A stretch of DNA of 57,519 bases, from the IMG/VR virus record IMGVR_UViG_3300028831_000449, positions 1 to 57,519 of that record; one strand, given 5' to 3'. Origin of the DNA: a virus. A program made the translations under genes and the position numbers. Positions 1-7,899 of this stretch are shown piece by piece. Position 1 is the first letter of the stretch. Each line of letters begins with the position of its first letter. The notes under the pieces are model-generated. The model saw nothing but the letters and a program-made list of their open reading frames with translations, was not told the DNA's origin and searched no databases.

Positions 1-1350
1 CGTGAAGAACTCGCTCCCATTTGTTAACGTTATGTCTCCGTCAAGTTGGTACGTTCCCAGAAACCCCGTGTACTCTGTAAGGGTTGGTGTAGTCGGGCCG
101 TATATCGCACCCGTAACAGCGTTCGCAACGAGATTGTGGATGACATCACCGTAAGTGCCAGAAACGAGCTGAACGGTATCAGGAATGATGTCGATTGCGG
201 ATGGTAGTGTTGGAGGGCTAGATGACTTCTCCCACCAAGTCTTAATCGTGTGACGAACGATGCCGGAGCGAGCCGCAATGTACGCATCAAAAGGGGTTAA
301 CGCACCCGTGTTGATTTCTGTAAGTCGTCCGGGGAATCGGTAAGGACGGTAGGCGTAGGTGACAAGCGCAGTCGCTTCACTAAGATAGGCCGGCTGCGGC
401 TTGTTGGTGTTGATTAAAACCGAGTGCCATTTGTCTTCCGCTTTGACCTCGGACACGAATGCCCAATCCCCGCCGCCCGCTACCGACGGAGATGTGCTTG
501 GATCGACGGTCTGTCGAGTTTCGTCGTACTGAACCCGCATCTCCTCGTCCCATAGAGAACTCGCAAGCTCGGGCCAGTCTTCATCGTCAGGCAACGCAGC
601 GGTTTCTTTCAACCACAACGAACCGCCCCCGGTGACAATCACCTTTGACCTAACAACCCGAAATCCCTCGTCCGCAGTGAGCGCGGAATTGTTCAGGGTG
701 AGGGTAACGTCCAGCAGTCCACCACCGTACTGGGTCGTCAGCTCTTGATTGGCAAAGACAACAGGAAACGAAATCCCCGCTCGCGTTAACAGAATGACTC
801 GTTTGAGTAGCGTCGAAATCTGCTCTTCCGTTTTCTTCAAGTCCCCGGCACTAAGAACCGGAGGATCGACAATCGCGCCGGTGACAGTGGTCTCCGTTTC
901 GTAGGATGGAATGACTCCTTTGAACTCGTCCGGTACCGGATCGTTGATCTCGGTCGTGCTCGACTTGTTAGCGAAGACAGGCTTGGTCTCGACCACCTTC
1001 CACCCCACCAGATCGGAAATCGCTTCGGCAAACGTCTTGACAACATTGCTGCCGACTAGTACCTCGCTCGCCGTTATCGCGCTGAGTTCGGAGAACGTTT
1101 CCTCGCGCGTGATAACGGTGCCGTCGGGGTCGAGCCGCGTCGAAACTATCGCGACACCTGTAACTGATCTTGTTGTGGTCAGTTCCCAACCGACGAGTCC
1201 GGTGTCCGGTTCGACGTATTGGACTTTTTTCCACAGTCCTCCTGTAACGGTCTCGGAAGTCGTGACGGAAGTCTTCTGCTTGCGCAGACGGCTTTCGGTG
1301 ACTGTAACCCCGTCCTTGTCCGGGTGGGTTGTGACAATTGCGTCAGGCAT
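1..1350 (-). CDS. repeat-containing virion/tail protein, 3' end beyond the window
   Basis: An open frame of 450 codons starts at ATG 1350-1348 and runs off the left edge without a stop. I do not recognise the family. The first 110 or so residues repeat the pattern of the two genes upstream: a D-x-DG-T turn, then a Thr/Val-rich strand, then VGWE or VGWK, then TTR or ETK. The middle and end are non-repetitive and rich in aromatic and beta-prone residues, as in tail or appendage proteins. The start overlaps the stop of the preceding gene by 8 bases, so the two are translationally coupled. Its place beside the fibre and lysis modules supports a virion role, but that is inferred. If the window is circular, the frame continues from the right end and stops at about 57355. 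Confidence 0.7.
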   Translation of the reverse strand, partial: MPDAIVTTHPDKDGVTVTESRLRKQKTSVTTSETVTGGLWKKVQYVEPDTGLVGWELTTTRSVTGVAIVSTRLDPDGTVITREETFSELSAITASEVLVGSNVVKTFAEAISDLVGWKVVETKPVFANKSSTTEINDPVPDEFKGVIPSYETETTVTGAIVDPPVLSAGDLKKTEEQISTLLKRVILLTRAGISFPVVFANQELTTQYGGGLLDVTLTLNNSALTADEGFRVVRSKVIVTGGGSLWLKETAALPDDEDWPELASSLWDEEMRVQYDETRQTVDPSTSPSVAGGGDWAFVSEVKAEDKWHSVLINTNKPQPAYLSEATALVTYAYRPYRFPGRLTEINTGALTPFDAYIAARSGIVRHTIKTWWEKSSSPPTLPSAIDIIPDTVQLVSGTYGDVIHNLVANAVTGAIYGPTTPTLTEYTGFLGTYQLDGDITLTNGSEFFT

Positions 1351-1567
1351 TGTAAGTATCCTGCCACCGCTCCGCTCGACCTAGCGAACTAACGTCGCTC
1401 GGGAGATAGCTTCCAGTGGGTTTCAAATCGCTGCCGCCAAGACCAAAAGTAGCGCCGTTAAGGCCGAAGTTACCCTTCGGAAATTCGGGCAGCGTGGGTC
1501 TTGTCTCGTCAACCTCCATTGGCTCGGTTGTCGGAATGTCGCTGCTGAACAGGCTGTTATAGTCCAT
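1343..1567 (-). CDS. small hypothetical protein in the repeat-protein operon
   Basis: This 74-residue product is not recognised. It is Pro/Gly-rich (FPKGNFGLNG, FGLGGSDL) and looks like a short linker or adaptor rather than an enzyme. I chose ATG 1567-1565 because it shares one base with the stop of the upstream repeat gene (TAATG), the same junction style used elsewhere here; a longer frame from 1600 would overlap that gene by 34 bases. Its 3' end overlaps the start of the large repeat protein by 8 bases. The tight coupling with repeat proteins on both sides suggests a minor virion or assembly protein. Confidence 0.6.
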   Translation of the reverse strand: MDYNSLFSSDIPTTEPMEVDETRPTLPEFPKGNFGLNGATFGLGGSDLKPTGSYLPSDVSSLGRAERWQDTYNA

Positions 1568-2148
1568 TACGCGATTGGTCTTGTCGTAACCACTTCCCAA
1601 CCCACTTTTTCAGTGACGGGATCAGTTGCGACTCGTTTCCAGACCGTGCCGCCGACAATCGTCTCGGCGACTGTGACAGTGGAGAGTTCCTTTAACGTGC
1701 GCGTGTCGGTCAACACGGCTCCGTCGATGTCGGTCTTTTGCTGGACAATCGCATTACCCGGCACGTCGCGGGTGCGGACAACCTTCCTTGCTACTAGCGC
1801 GCTGATGGGCTCGGAAGTCGTCTGCGTCCACACACCGGAGGTAACATCGTCACCTGCCGTAATGTCGGCGTCAGCCATGATGGTTCGAACCACGTCAACT
1901 TCTTTCCCGTCCTTGTCCATTTCGCGGGTGTTGACGGGATTGCCTGGAATGTCTCGGGTTTCCTCGACCTTCCAGCACGCCAGTTCACTTACCGGCTTGG
2001 ACGTGATTTTTGTCCACGTATCGGGCGAGCCTGAGGTGATGAACTCGAAATCGCTTAGCGCATCGACTGCGGCGACTGAGGTGAATGTTTCCTTGACGGT
2101 GATCTTCGCCCCGTCCTCGGCATACCTGAAATAATTTACACTTGCCAT
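1567..2148 (-). CDS. tandem-repeat virion protein
   Basis: The 193-residue product consists almost wholly of about three copies of a 55-residue repeat. Each copy has IPGN or VPGN, a turn with D-K-DG or DIDG, VRT or TRTLKE, an acidic strand, SGVWT or GTVWK, a short SEPIS or DPVT segment, then a strand ending in TRD or TTR. The same unit ends the neighbouring 419-residue protein and begins the 450-codon one. The start is preceded by a good Shine-Dalgarno (AAGGAGAA, 6-7 bases from ATG). No catalytic motif is visible. A beta-repeat fibre, decoration or baseplate protein is the most likely role; this is inferred from repeat type and position. Confidence 0.65.
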   Translation of the reverse strand: MASVNYFRYAEDGAKITVKETFTSVAAVDALSDFEFITSGSPDTWTKITSKPVSELACWKVEETRDIPGNPVNTREMDKDGKEVDVVRTIMADADITAGDDVTSGVWTQTTSEPISALVARKVVRTRDVPGNAIVQQKTDIDGAVLTDTRTLKELSTVTVAETIVGGTVWKRVATDPVTEKVGWEVVTTRPIA

Positions 2149-2158
2149 ACTGTTCTCC

Positions 2159-3418
2159 TTACGTTGCTATCGAACGGGAACGAATAACCTCGCGCCCAAC
2201 CAGTTCGCTAACTCCTTCTCTGATAACTATTGTCCACACCCCGCCGGAGATTGATTCGCCGTCGGAGATGGTCGAAACTTCTTTTAGTGTCTTAGCGACT
2301 GAGATGACTGTGCCGTCGCGATCCACTTCGGTTGTTAGAACTGGATTACCTGGAACTGGCCGGACTTCGACAATCTTCCACGAGATAGTGGCGGTGATTG
2401 CCTTGCTGTAGGTCTTAGTCCAAAAACCTCCCGCCACCGTTTCCCCTTCGGTGATAGCGGTGCGCAGTTCCATTGTCTGCGTCCGCACTGTGGTTGTACC
2501 GTCTTCATTTACTTCTTCGCTCGGGAGCGGCACTGCGGGGATCGCCCATGTCTCAGTAATCTTTTTGAGCAGGAACGGCGAGTAGCCCTCTAACGGTTGA
2601 TACTCGATGTGCGTCGCTATCCCGCCTGAAACGTCGAGGCTTCCGACTTCGCTCCCTGTCGCGACAACGACTTGGGTTGTGGTCTGAACTGCGCCACGCT
2701 CGTTCTCGTAGGTGTCAGCAGTCCCGATTGGGAACGCCGGATCGCTGCCGTCAGTCCAACTTTCTTCGATTTCCCACAAGACAACTGAACTGCCATCGCG
2801 TCCTTCGTAGGTGGTCTTGGTTGTCGATGTAAGCGACGCTTGCTGTCCGGTGTTGCGCACCGTGCGCCGACGGCCTTGAATTGGGCCGAGGTTATCGTCG
2901 TAGCGGGTGAACGGGATGTAGGGGCCGGGGAGAACTTCGAAAATTCTTAAGACTTTGATGTAGAGGCCAGCCAGCGGTTCGTCTGCCGCACCTAACACCT
3001 CCTCGTGGACGAGGATAGCGTCTTCATCCGCGCTGTCGGGAGTGTCTACCGCGACAGGCTCATAGCCTTCGCGCGGCAATACGTATTGCCGAATGTACAT
3101 CGGCGAAGTGGTATCGTCGGCCTTGTAGCGAAGAGCGAAATTGTAAAAATCTTGGTCGGTACGCGATGCCACATACACCCACTTAGCTTTTAAGCCATCT
3201 TCCGACGGCTGAATAAGGGCCAGTTGATGATTGGGAAACCGTGCAGAGTCGGGGTGGGGAGTGCCATAAGGTTCGACCTTGTAGCTCGGACTGTTGATCT
3301 CCTTTGCTACAATTACTACTACATCCGAAATGAAGGGAGTCGGGTACGCCCCAGCAACAGATTTGTTGAACGGCGGATGGATAAAAGACGGAGTTCTCCC
3401 GTCAGGCGACTTTGGCAT
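2159..3418 (-). CDS. repeat-tailed virion protein with unique N-terminal domain
   Basis: This 419-residue protein is not assignable to a named family from sequence alone. Residues 1-170 form a unique domain with many aromatic and acidic residues and a PFTRYDD segment that I see in uncultured phage tail proteins. Residues 170-300 form beta-rich segments with ETW and ESW. Residues 300-419 are the 55-residue repeats shared with the two genes downstream. There are 10 bases between its stop and the next ATG, which contain that gene's ribosome binding site. Its own start has no clear Shine-Dalgarno. It is the first gene of the repeat operon and probably the anchor of the complex; function is inferred. 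Confidence 0.65.
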   Translation of the reverse strand: MPKSPDGRTPSFIHPPFNKSVAGAYPTPFISDVVVIVAKEINSPSYKVEPYGTPHPDSARFPNHQLALIQPSEDGLKAKWVYVASRTDQDFYNFALRYKADDTTSPMYIRQYVLPREGYEPVAVDTPDSADEDAILVHEEVLGAADEPLAGLYIKVLRIFEVLPGPYIPFTRYDDNLGPIQGRRRTVRNTGQQASLTSTTKTTYEGRDGSSVVLWEIEESWTDGSDPAFPIGTADTYENERGAVQTTTQVVVATGSEVGSLDVSGGIATHIEYQPLEGYSPFLLKKITETWAIPAVPLPSEEVNEDGTTTVRTQTMELRTAITEGETVAGGFWTKTYSKAITATISWKIVEVRPVPGNPVLTTEVDRDGTVISVAKTLKEVSTISDGESISGGVWTIVIREGVSELVGREVIRSRSIAT

Positions 3419-3482
3419 TGGTAGTAGCAGTAATAGGGCGAAATCGCTACGTTACCGGAGCCACTCGCCGGTAAAATATACT

Positions 3483-4454
3483 CTATGCCGCGCGGTTCTG
3501 CTGAAGTGCAACGACCTCTTCGCCAGTAACGTCGTCTAATCTGCGCCAGCCGAGATATTCGTCAGTCCGACCATTAAGTAACTTATTGAACCCAGAATTG
3601 AGCAACGCTTGATTACCTATCGGAAACATTTGCCGTAACCATTTGCTCAAGTTTTTACCTTTAATCTTGTCGCCGTTTGGTGCCGACAGCCGGAAAATAC
3701 GTCCTCTATTATCTTCGACAACTCTACCTGGCACGCACCATCCATTGAAGTTGTTGCGTTGCCCGTACAACATTTGCAATATGGCACCGTACGCAGACTT
3801 CAATGTCGGAAACGTCTCTTGGCACCACTTTTTGAGCTTGCCACCGGGCACAGTGATTCGAGCGCCGTCAGGCGAAACGAACGCGTAATTTTTGTTGCTT
3901 CTACTTTTTGGCAGTAAATTTTGCACTGAAAGATATGGTTTTTCGCGCTTGAACCTGCGCGGGCGAAAAACAGCTTTGATAATTTTTCGTCGCTTGGAGC
4001 GTTCCGCATCCCGACGAGCAAGTGTTTCCGCTGTTAGCGCAGTAACGCGCGTTCCCACGACGGCAGGTGCGAGATTGAACCCGCATTGTCGGTTACATGC
4101 ATTCAGTCGATCAATCCAGAATTGTTCTTCCGCAAGTAAAGAATCTCTGTCAGTAATGACTAACGGATGAAACTGAAACGTTGCTTCACCGTAAAGATTA
4201 AATGCTCTTTGCAGCAGAACATTTCCGTGTCTGTTTGATCTTAAATGGGCGAGGTGAATCTGCTTTCGCGTCTTAAAATCTACTGCGCTGCCAACGTACA
4301 CTTTTTTGTTAGCCGAGCAGGTGATTGTGTAAACACAACTGATTTTGGCGCGGACAGATTTGCGTCCGGTTTGGTAGACATCGAAAAGTTCGTCAAAAAA
4401 GAGCCCTTCCTTCGGTGCATTCTGATACAGATCGCACTCAAACGGGGACACCAC
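3483..4454 (-). CDS. GIY-YIG homing endonuclease
   Basis: The 323-residue product has a GIY-YIG nuclease domain near residues 40-120: VYTI, then KVYVGS, followed by the usual Arg-containing helix (HLAHLRSNRHGN), L-x-x-AFNLYGE and F-x-F, and a Glu in LLAEEQFWID. The rest (from about 150) is basic and probably binds the target, with YLGWRR near the C-terminus. It is a free-standing mobile endonuclease of the Seg/intron-encoded type. It sits between the repeat operon and the lysis operon, as an invader would. The start is GTG, 5 bases after a TAAATT -10-like box and a copy of the dispersed palindrome, with no Shine-Dalgarno, so its mRNA is likely leaderless. Confidence 0.88.
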   Translation of the reverse strand: MVSPFECDLYQNAPKEGLFFDELFDVYQTGRKSVRAKISCVYTITCSANKKVYVGSAVDFKTRKQIHLAHLRSNRHGNVLLQRAFNLYGEATFQFHPLVITDRDSLLAEEQFWIDRLNACNRQCGFNLAPAVVGTRVTALTAETLARRDAERSKRRKIIKAVFRPRRFKREKPYLSVQNLLPKSRSNKNYAFVSPDGARITVPGGKLKKWCQETFPTLKSAYGAILQMLYGQRNNFNGWCVPGRVVEDNRGRIFRLSAPNGDKIKGKNLSKWLRQMFPIGNQALLNSGFNKLLNGRTDEYLGWRRLDDVTGEEVVALQQNRAA

Positions 4455-4469
4455 TCGCTAATTTACCAC

Positions 4470-4484
4470 AGGTTGCTGCTACCT
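4470..4484. promoter_or_regulatory. dispersed palindrome copy 1 (operator candidate)
   Basis: AGGT-TGCTGCT-ACCT, with outer C and G extending the stem. On the minus strand it is followed by TGTGG and TAAATT (4465-4460) and then by the GTG of the GIY-YIG gene 5 bases later. The stop codon of the endolysin gene lies inside the palindrome. Confidence 0.7.
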
Positions 4485-5141
4485 GACGCCCCGCGCCTCG
4501 AACTGTTTTAAGATCGCGGCTACGCCGGCCTGCTTATCGACTGCCAGAGGATCGAACCGTCCGTCAGAAACGTACTTGCCGCGCAAATATGCGGTGGTCA
4601 TACTCCATGCATAGGGTGACGGCAGTCCACGTTTGGTATAGCCCAGACCGTTGAACCCGACGCAGTTCCACAACACTGCGCCAATCTCGCTCCAGTTTTT
4701 CGTGTCGAGGTGATCCAGTTCGGGTGAGTAATACGAATCTTCCGCACTCTCTAGGAAGGTGTACGGCGGGTTCTTACCGGGTATGCGTCCCTTCGGAACG
4801 TGTATACTGCGGTGATTGAGTGGATCGCCTTGCGCGGGCGATTTCGTCATATCGTTGTCTGCCTCGCGGTAGAGCAAAGCAAAGACGACGCGTGCCGGCA
4901 CACCGTTGCGACGCATGTGTTCAATCGTTTGGTAGACAGATTGCGTGCGTTGATAGCGTGCGACCAACTTGTCTAGGTGTGGAATCGCCGCTTTGTCGAT
5001 CTTCGCTGTTTGCCATCGCGCACGTTCTGCATCTGCGCCACTTGAATGTTCGACGCTGACCGGGCGCGAAGGCTGCGCCGTTGGCGTAGTGGCTTTGCTG
5101 CACGCCGTTAGCGCCAGCAACAGGATCAGGAATCGCCGCAC
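4479..5141 (-). CDS. lipoprotein endolysin with lysozyme-like fold
   Basis: The 220-residue protein starts with a lipoprotein signal (MRRFLILLLALTACS, lipobox LTAC) and continues into a phage lysozyme-like domain at residues 60-220. Visible features of this family are ALLYREAD (the Glu is the likely catalytic acid), QGDPL, HVPKGRIPG, WSEIGAVLWNCVGFNGLGY, and GKYVSDGRFDP-AVDKQAG at the end. It should cleave peptidoglycan glycan strands. The lipidated start would export it and anchor it on the far side of the inner membrane, unlike holin-dependent soluble endolysins. The start is GTG 5141, placed right after the holin candidate stop, so it is coupled. The 3' end overlaps the promoter of the GIY-YIG gene. 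Confidence 0.8.
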   Translation of the reverse strand: MRRFLILLLALTACSKATTPTAQPSRPVSVEHSSGADAERARWQTAKIDKAAIPHLDKLVARYQRTQSVYQTIEHMRRNGVPARVVFALLYREADNDMTKSPAQGDPLNHRSIHVPKGRIPGKNPPYTFLESAEDSYYSPELDHLDTKNWSEIGAVLWNCVGFNGLGYTKRGLPSPYAWSMTTAYLRGKYVSDGRFDPLAVDKQAGVAAILKQFEARGVR

Positions 5142-5142
5142 G

Positions 5143-5472
5143 TCAGTGGATCAGCGCCGCTGCGATCATACACATGCCAATAAAAAGCACTGACATGACG
5201 ACCAGATTCGCGTAAATCCGTTCGCGTGGCCCGAGCTTCTTCCACTCATCGACAAAGAATCCGTTGTGTGCGTCTTGGTCGAGTGTATTTTTGAAAAAAA
5301 TGTGGCGAATGACAAGTGCCGCGATAGTTGCGCCTGAACCATAGACCGGCAGATAGACAAGCGAACCCGCTACGCCGAAGGCAAAGTCAGTCCACGAGAT
5401 TAGGAACGTGACGACAAATACTGTGAGCAGCGCCCAATAGCGTTGTAGGAAACTGATGGGATTGTTCTTCAT
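5143..5472 (-). CDS. holin candidate, multi-pass membrane protein
   Basis: The 109-residue protein has three predicted membrane segments: about 12-33 (WALLTVFVVTFLISW), 35-58 (VAGSLVYLPVYGSGATIAALVI) and 88-109 (ANLVVMSVLFIGMCMIAAAL), separated by a charged loop DEWKKLGPRERIY. Size, topology and position one base before the endolysin fit a class I holin. Its ATG overlaps the upstream stop by 4 bases (ATGA). No family signature proves the role, so holin is inferred from context. Confidence 0.6.
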   Translation of the reverse strand: MKNNPISFLQRYWALLTVFVVTFLISWTDFAFGVAGSLVYLPVYGSGATIAALVIRHIFFKNTLDQDAHNGFFVDEWKKLGPRERIYANLVVMSVLFIGMCMIAAALIH

Positions 5473-5795
5473 TTTGCCAAGCTCGACAACTCATTCACAT
5501 AAGCAGTCAGGATCATGTGGCAGAGGATTGGGATTTGTTTTTCGATCTCGGCGGCGTCAAACTTACCTGTTGCAACGAGCGCGGCTTTGAGGTTTTGGAC
5601 GCCGGCTTTGTGCTTTTCAAATCCGTCGAGTTTGCCATTGTCCTCCAAGTCTTTGATGATCCCGATGGCGAGCGGGTATCCCGCTTTCCAAATGCGGCTG
5701 CCCGAACTTGCCAGGAGCGCACGGAGTTGAGTGAGGACGTACGGGCTTACCCTTACAAAAGGGTAGAGTAGGAATGCTGCGATTGTTGCTGTCAT
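5469..5795 (-). CDS. hypothetical helical protein of the lysis operon
   Basis: This 108-residue protein is not recognised. The first 25 residues are hydrophobic (ATIAAFLLYPFVRV), then comes a helical, moderately charged body (LEDNGKLDGFEKHKAG) and a hydrophobic C-terminal helix (ILCHMILTAYVNEL). I chose ATG 5795, which shares ATGA with the stop of the 38-residue gene just upstream. The frame stays open to 6008, but that extension would cover two other coupled genes. It is likely a membrane-associated lysis or superinfection protein. Confidence 0.6.
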   Translation of the reverse strand: MTATIAAFLLYPFVRVSPYVLTQLRALLASSGSRIWKAGYPLAIGIIKDLEDNGKLDGFEKHKAGVQNLKAALVATGKFDAAEIEKQIPILCHMILTAYVNELSSLAK

Positions 5796-5908
5796 GGAAT
5801 TAAATGAGTTGGCTCGCCTAAAACCCATCCTGCTACTGTAATTGCAACGATGGTGGTCAGCGTCACGGCGATGATGGCGGTGATCCAAATTTTTGTGTTG
5901 TCGCTCAT
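5792..5908 (-). CDS. 38-residue single-span membrane protein
   Basis: A short frame has a polar start (SDNTKIW) and one hydrophobic segment of about 22 residues (ITAIIAVTLTTIVAITVAGW). It overlaps the gene before it by ATGA (5908-5905) and the gene after it by ATGA (5795-5792). These two precise couplings are the main evidence that it is real. Function is unknown; small holin or anti-holin is possible. Confidence 0.65.
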   Translation of the reverse strand: MSDNTKIWITAIIAVTLTTIVAITVAGWVLGEPTHLIP

Positions 5909-6324
5909 ATTCTGTATTTACGCCACGCCCAACGCAGGGCGATAAAAAGAAGCACTGCTGCAACGAGTGCGAGCGCGAGTTCCACGAGCCGGGTAACGAT
6001 GAAGCCAAACGGATTGGAGATGAAACCTACGGCTAGGCCGAGGATGTTCCAAAACGGTATCTTCGGTTTCGAGGCCGCCGCGCGCAGCTTTTGCAGTTCC
6101 TCGTCTTTCGCGCGCAGTTGCGTGTCAACCGCAAGGGCGAATGCGATCTTGTCTTTCCGCTCAGCATCCAACTGTTTTGTTAGTGCGCGATTCGACTTGA
6201 CCAAGTCTTTGTAAGCGGCGCTGTTCTGCACGACTACATCGTTACCAGCAAATCGTTCTGGTAAGACCACAACAGTGGATGCCGAGGCGGTTGCAACGAG
6301 AAACAAAACGAGCAGGAACCTCAT
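5905..6324 (-). CDS. exported coiled-coil protein with C-terminal membrane anchor
   Basis: The 139-residue product has a signal peptide (MRFLLVLFLVATASAS), a coiled coil at about 35-85 (SNRALTKQLDAERKDK, LRAKDEELQKLRAAA) and a long hydrophobic C-terminus (about 100-130) ending in WRKYRI. This arrangement resembles an inverted spanin or a periplasmic coiled-coil scaffold. The small lipoprotein gene directly upstream would then be the outer-membrane partner. The spanin reading is inference from layout. Both ends overlap neighbours by ATGA. Confidence 0.6.
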   Translation of the reverse strand: MRFLLVLFLVATASASTVVVLPERFAGNDVVVQNSAAYKDLVKSNRALTKQLDAERKDKIAFALAVDTQLRAKDEELQKLRAAASKPKIPFWNILGLAVGFISNPFGFIVTRLVELALALVAAVLLFIALRWAWRKYRI

Positions 6325-6533
6325 TTCTGAATCGGGTGAATAATGATCCGGGTTTTTGGCGGAGGCACGATGCGGGTGAGATCATCGAGATAACTGTCGC
6401 TAAGATCGAATCGTCCAACTTTCGCACTGTCGTGCGCAGCGTAAACACCTTGCCGCACAGTTTCACTTTCGCGGTGAGGTAGAATGCTGCATCCGACAAA
6501 GGCAAACGTAATAACGAGTAGTCGAGCAGTCAT
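6321..6533 (-). CDS. small lipoprotein (possible spanin partner)
   Basis: The 70-residue protein has a lipoprotein signal (MTARLLVITFAFVGC, Cys 15) followed by a short polar and Pro-containing tail (IVPPPKTRIIIHPIQK). Small lipoproteins next to coiled-coil membrane proteins in lysis cassettes are often outer-membrane spanins, and this pair overlaps by ATGA. No sequence similarity proves it. The upstream gene also overlaps by ATGA. Confidence 0.6.
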   Translation of the reverse strand: MTARLLVITFAFVGCSILPHRESETVRQGVYAAHDSAKVGRFDLSDSYLDDLTRIVPPPKTRIIIHPIQK

Positions 6534-6679
6534 CTCTTCAAGTCGTTTAACGTCTTCCCGTATGGCGTGGCGATGCGTCCGACTCCTGGCGCTTGTCCGA
6601 GGTACTGCCGGAAAACACAGCTTTGCGGCGCGGGTGGTTTCCGCTTCGGTCGAAAAATGCGTTTCAAACTTGCTATCAA
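6530..6679 (-). CDS. small basic protein, start uncertain
   Basis: A frame of about 49 residues is rich in Lys and Arg (SLKRIFRPKRKPP). TTG 6679 would give the TTGA overlap with the upstream stop that is typical of this operon; ATG 6715 would extend it by 12 residues with a 40-base overlap. The stop overlaps the next ATG by 4 bases. No function can be assigned. Confidence 0.45.
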   Translation of the reverse strand: MIASLKRIFRPKRKPPAPQSCVFRQYLGQAPGVGRIATPYGKTLNDLKR

Positions 6680-7080
6680 TCTAAAAACTCCGCGTGTGTT
6701 ACTTTTGGAAACCATTTCGACAACGCGAATCTAAGGCTGTCGATGTCTTGTTTGCGTGTGTGCAACGGTGCCGATCCGCGTTTCGTACCGAGATACGCCC
6801 ACACATCTCCATTCCGCAGTGCGTAACAAACGACTGCGTGGCGCGTCTCGTTATAGGTAATTTGAACAATCCGAGCCCAAGTGCAGCGGGTTAATCCATC
6901 GCGAGCAGTGACAAGTGCCTCAAATTCAACACTGTGTATCAAACAACCCAGTTCAATTGGCGTGACCTGCACAGTTGTGTTCGGGTGCCACGTTGCGGCG
7001 GCATCTCCCGCCCAGGTAGCAGATACCCCAACAAGCACGAACAACGCGAGACAAAAACACAGGCGTCGCACAAGACCCAA
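6676..7080 (-). CDS. secreted hypothetical protein
   Basis: The 134-residue protein begins with a clear signal peptide (LCFCLALFVLVGVSATWAG) and continues as a compact mixed domain containing QVTPIELGCLIHSVEFEALVT and a late CYALRNGDVWAYLG strand pair. No enzyme motif is seen. The start is TTG 7080, preceded by AAGG at 8 bases; GTG 7071 is an alternative. It belongs to the lysis/envelope operon by spacing and could modify the host envelope. Confidence 0.6.
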   Translation of the reverse strand: MGLVRRLCFCLALFVLVGVSATWAGDAAATWHPNTTVQVTPIELGCLIHSVEFEALVTARDGLTRCTWARIVQITYNETRHAVVCYALRNGDVWAYLGTKRGSAPLHTRKQDIDSLRFALSKWFPKVTHAEFLD

Positions 7081-7108
7081 ATATACCTTAGAATGGCGGT
7101 TGCTGCTT

Positions 7109-7582
7109 TTAAGCGGCGCGACTTTTTCGGGTTTTCTTACTGCCGTTTAGCGATTCAATCCGGTTCGTCAATGTACTTAACGCTACAGGAATCTTGGTCA
7201 TTGAATCGTTGATCTGTGCAAAAATCACGGCGTCAGATGCGATGTGCGACTCAACCGATTTTCCGATTGTTCGCATCACATCTGATTGTTCGCTTAGCAA
7301 ACCGTGGATCGTGGTCAAGTCGGGCCGTTGCCGTAAGGCTTCGAGTTCACTTAAATGTTTTTGGTGCTCGTCTCTTTCTGTGTGCAGTTTGTCTCGGTAA
7401 CTATCCCGGTCAATACTAAGAGTCCGTATTGTCTCTTTGTGAACTTCCGTCAATGTTCCAAGAGATTCGCGCTGCAAGGCAAAAACACGCCTGTTGGCAA
7501 AGTAGAAAATAAATCCCGAGATGATGGTGCCAATGACTACCCACGCTGCCGGAAATGCTTTGAAAAAATCTAGTAGGCTCAT
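7109..7582 (-). CDS. membrane-anchored coiled-coil protein
   Basis: From ATG 7582 (ATGA overlap with the gene before) the product is 157 residues: one N-terminal membrane span (WVVIGTIISGFIFYFA), then a long polar coiled coil from about 35 to 140 (DRDSYRDKLHTERDEHQKHL) and a basic tail (SKKTRKSRAA). It looks like a phage protein of the Rz or structural-helper type. It bridges the fibre module and the lysis module, so a lysis-related role is possible but unproven. Confidence 0.6.
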   Translation of the reverse strand: MSLLDFFKAFPAAWVVIGTIISGFIFYFANRRVFALQRESLGTLTEVHKETIRTLSIDRDSYRDKLHTERDEHQKHLSELEALRQRPDLTTIHGLLSEQSDVMRTIGKSVESHIASDAVIFAQINDSMTKIPVALSTLTNRIESLNGSKKTRKSRAA

Positions 7583-7896
7583 AATGCTGTTGTTCTGCTC
7601 ATTTCCATCCACGTCACGCCGTCGGGCAGAGAACGGAAAACTACGGCAAATTTCTTTCCTGAAACCGTGCCTGTGGCAAGCGTTCCGCTTGACTTCAGGT
7701 TGGTTCCGAAAGTCATGGTGAAACTGGTAGTGCCGGAAGTCGTGAAGATAAAAACAACCTCGACGCCCGGATAGCCGCCAGTGGCGTTGAATGTGCAGGC
7801 ACCAGACGGAGTGATCGACATCATCGTCCCGGCCAGCATGGGAATGGTCATCGTGCCGCTTGAGGCCGGAGCGTTAACAGTTTGGGGTAAGTCCAT
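7579..7896 (-). CDS. small beta-rich virion-associated protein downstream of the tail fibre
   Basis: The 105-residue product is Thr, Gly and Ser-rich with alternating hydrophobic residues (VEVVFIFTTSGTTSFTMTFG), typical of a beta-sandwich. It starts 3 bases after the stop of the tail fibre and resembles the C-terminal, receptor-facing parts of phage fibres. It may be a fibre tip or fibre-attached lectin-like protein. This is inferred from composition and position. Confidence 0.55.
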   Translation of the reverse strand: MDLPQTVNAPASSGTMTIPMLAGTMMSITPSGACTFNATGGYPGVEVVFIFTTSGTTSFTMTFGTNLKSSGTLATGTVSGKKFAVVFRSLPDGVTWMEMSRTTAL

Positions 7897-7899
7897 GTT

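Larger units (their letters stand above)
970..2560 (-). repeat. tandem protein repeat of about 55 residues spanning three genes
   Basis: The repeat unit (PGN, then about 6 residues, D-x-DG, then TLKE or TIMA, an acidic stretch, G-G/S-x-VW-T/K, about 10 residues, then a strand of charged and aliphatic residues) is found at the C-terminus of the 2159-3418 gene, throughout 1567-2148, and at the N-terminus of the gene at 1-1350. Copies have diverged in sequence but keep spacing. The array therefore continues across two gene boundaries, as if one long repeat protein had been split into separately translated parts or each gene had captured repeats from the others. Boundaries are approximate. Confidence 0.6.

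Noticed and set aside
1351-1366. AAGTATCCTGCCACC as a palindrome copy
   Set aside because: Both arms are imperfect; it may be chance.
911-2411. Plus-strand frames opposite the repeat genes
   Set aside because: They mirror the Thr/Val repeat coding on the minus strand and have no ribosome binding sites; the minus frames are coupled and continuous.
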